Below are positions 60,242-64,000 of a stretch of 64,000 nt of DNA, one piece after another. The stretch's first letter is position 1. Each line of letters starts with the position of its first letter. Under the pieces are notes generated by a model that worked only from the letters and a program-made list of their open reading frames with translations, searched no databases and had not been told where the DNA came from. Both the position numbers and the translations under genes were made by a program. The stretch covers positions 62,001-126,000 of the forward strand of contig VIIQ02000189.1 of the NCBI GenBank assembly GCA_007449985.2. The letters run 5' to 3'. This stretch comes from Desmodesmus armatus (taxonomy: Eukaryota > Chlorophyta > Chlorophyceae > Sphaeropleales > Scenedesmaceae).

Positions 60242-63200
60242 GCAGGTGCAGGGGTGTGGTTTTGTGCGGGGAGCACATCCCTAGGTGCAGGGATCGAATC
60301 GTGCTGGTAGCATCCTGCTTTTCTGTGTCCTGCTGATTTCTGGTCAGGAGACAACCTCGCCAGTGCTGCGTGAGTGGGATGTTTGCTGCATCTTACGCTG
60401 CTGCGTGCTAGTGCTTCCTGGGGTGGGTTGCTGGCACTGCCTCCCTGTGTTGGTTGGGGTGGCTTGGGATTGGAGTCAATGGGGCATCAGGGGTGGGTTT
60501 GAGTTGGGTCTGGATTGGTGCCATGGGGTAGCGTGCTGGGTGTGTTGCACATCAGCGGCCTGCCTGGTGCACGCACCTGCTGCACGCACCTGCTGCACCA
60601 CCTGGACCAGAACCCTGTGCATCTTGTTTCGGGGATATGATCGCAGCCTGATGCTTGTCCCTTAGCCAGTAGGAGCTTTGATGGCAGCCAGCAGCAGCCT
60701 TGGCGTCAGCTTACTGCTGCTTGGTCTGTGTTTGCATGCTAGCCTGACTGACTGGTACATGTAGGCGGTCGCCTTGAGCCCTGGGTTGGCTGACAGGTGG
60801 CTTGGCTGAAAGGGTGTCTGCACCAGCGGGTGGGCGTCTGTCAGCCTGCGTTGTGGTTGTTGGGCTCCAGTGCTTTGGGGTATTTAGCTGTCGAGCTTGC
60901 TGGGCAACCTCCCAGAAGCTCCACGTGTGGGTGCAAAGTTGTGCGACGCCCAGGGGCTGGTTGGCACGAGCAGCTTCTTGGTTGGATCGGCGGCATCAAC
61001 CCTGTGTTGGTGCTGTGCTGTTTTCGCTGGCCGGCCACCAGAACAGAGCGCTTGGGCGATTTGCACATGCCCACAATGTATGTTGACTGTCTCAGTTGTC
61101 CGGCTGAGTTGCAGCATTATGGTTTGCTTCGTCCTTAGTGATCACTGCAAATGGAGGGTTGGGCGGTGTGCAGTGTGAAGCGCCTGGACAGGCCTTCTGC
61201 ATGTCATTGATGCTGGGCCTGACTGTCTGGTTGGGAAGCTTGCTGCCAGCTGGTCACTGTATGCAGTCCATTTGACTGCTGCAGCACCAGTTCTATGTAG
61301 CTGCCTTCACTGTCAGGGGCCTGAGTTGTGTATTGTTTCCTGCCCTAGCGCGTTGCATAGGACCGGCCGTAGGCTTGGCCTGTAGAGGTGTGCATAGGGC
61401 AGTGCCGGAGTTGGTAGGCACTGCCATGTGCGTCGCTGCTTTGGATACGTTACCACTGCAGCGATTGTTTGGTTTGCGGGCTGTGTGCATGTGTGTGTGT
61501 CCCTTTTGTGCAGATGTGCACCCAGGTCAATCCCAGTGCACTGCAGGACAGTGCACATCTTGCCAGGATTACGCAGCAGCACGTCTGTATCTATCTGTGA
61601 ATGCAACTATTGTTGACCTGGTGCAAAGGGATGACCCCTACCGCAGCTGCCGCCTTTCTCACAGAGCGCCCGTGATTGCCAACTCTGTGCAAGGGCCTGT
61701 GCGCGTGCGCGTATAGTGGCCTTAGGACGGACGCTTTCTTCAAGCATCTTGCCATGCTTTGTCTTACGCAGCCAGAGTGCAGCACGAGCATGTATGCCGC
61801 TGGCATGCCCGCCTCTCGGGTGTGCCTGGTTGCTCCTGTGGCTGCGCCTGCCCGCTGTGTAGGCTTTGGGCGTGCGTGGGCCTTTGTAGGGGACTTGTGT
61901 GAACAGGTGCTGCGCGTGGGGTGACACTCGGAGGTGTTGTGCTGTGTTGTGTGACAACAGCCTTGGGCTGCCGCTGCTTGAGGGCCTTGCATGATGAGCT
62001 TGATGTGTGTGGTGCTTTGTCCAAGGCACATGCATACGTGGTTTAGGGTGGCATCACACAGCCTCGGTTGGGTGCTGTCTCTCTCGCCTGGGCAGGAGGC
62101 ACTGAGGTGTCACGCCCTTGCATGCGCCAATGCAGCAGGGGGTGGGTCGGGTGTGTTCAATGGTGGGGTTGGCACCTGCGCCCCGTAACTTAGCTCTGTC
62201 CACAGTCTGCTCGAGCAGGCAGTTGATGCATGTCTGCACACTGCATGGTCCCCACGTTTGTCGGCTGCAACTGTCCTCAGACATGTGTAGATGGTGTGCC
62301 TTCTGTGCTGGATTGGCAGTAGCCCTGGGCGTTGTGTATACCATTACCAGAGTGGCTGGCTGGCTGGCCGGCTGGCCGGCCAGGTTGCGCGGAAGCCAGG
62401 CCATGGGTCTGCTGTAGAACTACCAGCAGTTCTGTCGAGTGTGGCATCCTGCTGCGCCCCTGTGTGCGCGAGTGGTGTATGGTGAGAACTGAGAGTGGTG
62501 AGTTGCACGTGTTTGCATGCTGGGTGGTAAATGAGGCCCTGCCCATGTGGGGAGGATACTGCCAAGGTGACACCCCTGATGCTGTGCGGACTTTGTGCTG
62601 TGTGTTGTGGACTTGGTAGGTTTCGGTGTCTTCTGGAGGGTGGTGTTGTAATGGGCTGCACAATCTGTGAACATGCCAATTCCTCGTGCATTGAGCCGCT
62701 ATTGTTGCGCAGTGGGTGTTGTCTCGCGACATGAAGCAGCATTTTGTCGAGCAGTGGCGCTTGCGCTGCACAGCGCGCTTGGTTGCGCAAGGGAGGTGCT
62801 GGTGTGTCTCGGGGTTTTGACGGGTGGACGTGTGTGACAAGCCGCTTGCTTCATTGTGTGTGTGGGGGTGCAAGATCGGGGTGGCTTAGGCCAGTTGGTC
62901 CAAGGCAGCAGCGCGTCTCCCTGTGTGCTGCTCTGCTGCCGAGGCTTGTTTTGGGTTCGCCTCATGCGCGTTGGGACGTTGCATACTTGACTGAAATGGT
63001 GCACGGACGCTTTGTGCCAGCTGTGCTGACGCACGTGGCTAGCTGCCCCGTTTGGTGGTCACGCGGCATCACATCATGTGATGGCCAGCAGTGCGCATGG
63101 GCGTGTTGTATGTCCATACCTGCTCTCACACCGACGGCAGCTGTGTCGTGACACGTGGGGGGTGATGGCTGGGTTGTGCTTGCGCTATGGAACACTGTTT

Positions 63201-64000
63201 TGTGAGTGTGTCCCGTCACACACACATATGTGTGGGTGCGGTCATTTTCGAGCCTGACGGCTGTACAGCACATTCGCACCAGTAGGCGCATCATGCCGTG
63301 CTGGGTGGCAGTGGTGTTGGTTCCCCAGCGCTTTTTGTGTACAGTCTCTGACGCCTCCTGCACTACAGGCAGCAGCAAACAAGGCCGCCGCTGGCAGCAG
63401 TCAAGTGCCAGTTGCGGCCGACAGCCCGTATTTTTCCACCGTGGAGTGCTTTTCCCGGCCTAGGCTGTGTGTGCGGGCCTGCATTTTGCGGCAGAGTGTG
63501 TGACTGCAGCCCATTTGGCTGCATCTACAGCTCTGCTGATAACTTGCAGCAGCTTGCGACACTCGGAATGACTGGCAGCAGCTTGCACTATGGCTGTGGG
63601 GGTATGGGTGAAGACCGTGGTGTGTGTCTTGCTGCTGGCGGCATGCCTGCCTAGTGCCCCACCATTACGGTCACGACGGCACACATTGTTAGCTGCACCT
63701 CCCCGGGCGAGGCAGTCTGTAGGATGCATATGATTCACATGCCAGTTGACGCATCGCTCTTGTCGCCTGCTGCAGCATCAGCAGTGCTGGTGCAACGCGC
63801 GTACAGCGCACCACCCACGCCCCACTTCTGCAGTCCCTGCACCCAATTTGTCCACAGCGACCACCAACAGACAACCGACGGGAGATGTCTTGCTTGTATT
63901 GTGTCTTGCTGCACCTGGTGTGAAGCCTAGAAGAAGTCTGACTGGCTTGTTTGGTTTCAGTGCTGACTTGTGGGATGTGTATATCACGGGGCAGTGCACC
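60242..64000. other. 3' flank of the RRM gene, no further gene seen
   Basis: About 3.7 kb of T/G-rich sequence with only short frames. A TGTAA at about 62647-62651 is the first I noticed in sense orientation, so the RRM transcript may have an unusually long 3'UTR. Minor features: (TGGC)n at 62350-62375 and (GTGT)n near 61485-61500. I find no supported exon or RNA gene up to the window end. Confidence 0.4.

Overview
The window is nuclear DNA of a green alga, most likely a chlamydomonadalean (volvocalean) chlorophyte. Supporting signs are a GC-rich, CAG/CTG-saturated composition, intron-rich genes with strict GT-AG borders, TGTAA motifs just after several stop codons, plant-type TTTAGGG repeats, and algal BTB/POZ and F-box-like LRR families. 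The exact genus cannot be read from the sequence; a Haematococcus-like alga is only a guess. There is no sign of bacterial, organellar or viral origin. All gene models were assembled by hand from splice sites, and exon phases agree across every junction given.

Layout. 1-712: short minisatellite and unassigned sequence. 712-1720 (+): four-exon prefoldin-like small protein (ASDURF type). 1904-6338 (+): REXO4-type DEDDh exonuclease with a huge poly-Gln N-terminus and many decayed intronic copies of its own exons. 6339-7200: divergent tandem repeats. 7541-8457 (+): secreted Cys-rich protein. 8458-10484: repeats. 10485-12999 (-): BTB/POZ protein. 13000-14019: strong palindromes. 14020-15883 (-): F-box-like LRR protein. 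17084-17960: displaced copy of the REXO4 last exon and downstream repeats. 18243-20033 (-): 5'-truncated non-LTR retrotransposon. 21443-23416 (+): LRR paralogue broken by one in-frame TAG. 24526-26907 (+): SpoU/TrmH RNA methyltransferase whose last exon is triplicated. 26908-30288: mostly unassigned, with a 49-bp foldback. 30289-34770 (-): eight-exon CaMK/CDPK-like kinase. 35539-39970 (+): fatty acyl-CoA reductase. 42532-54446 (-): 26-exon SIN3 co-repressor. 56836-60241 (+): RRM protein with two apparent 1-base deletions. 60242-64000: no gene seen.

The genes do not form one pathway. Two themes stand out. First, several genes (REXO4, TrmH, the kinase, and slightly FAR) carry 'exon echoes': partial copies of an exon edge with its splice site, placed inside the neighbouring intron, typically 80-225 bp away. 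Second, in these genes the long homopolymers are polarised in the sense strand: poly-G follows donors and poly-C precedes acceptors, so an intron's two ends could pair. Together these are the most unusual signal in the window.
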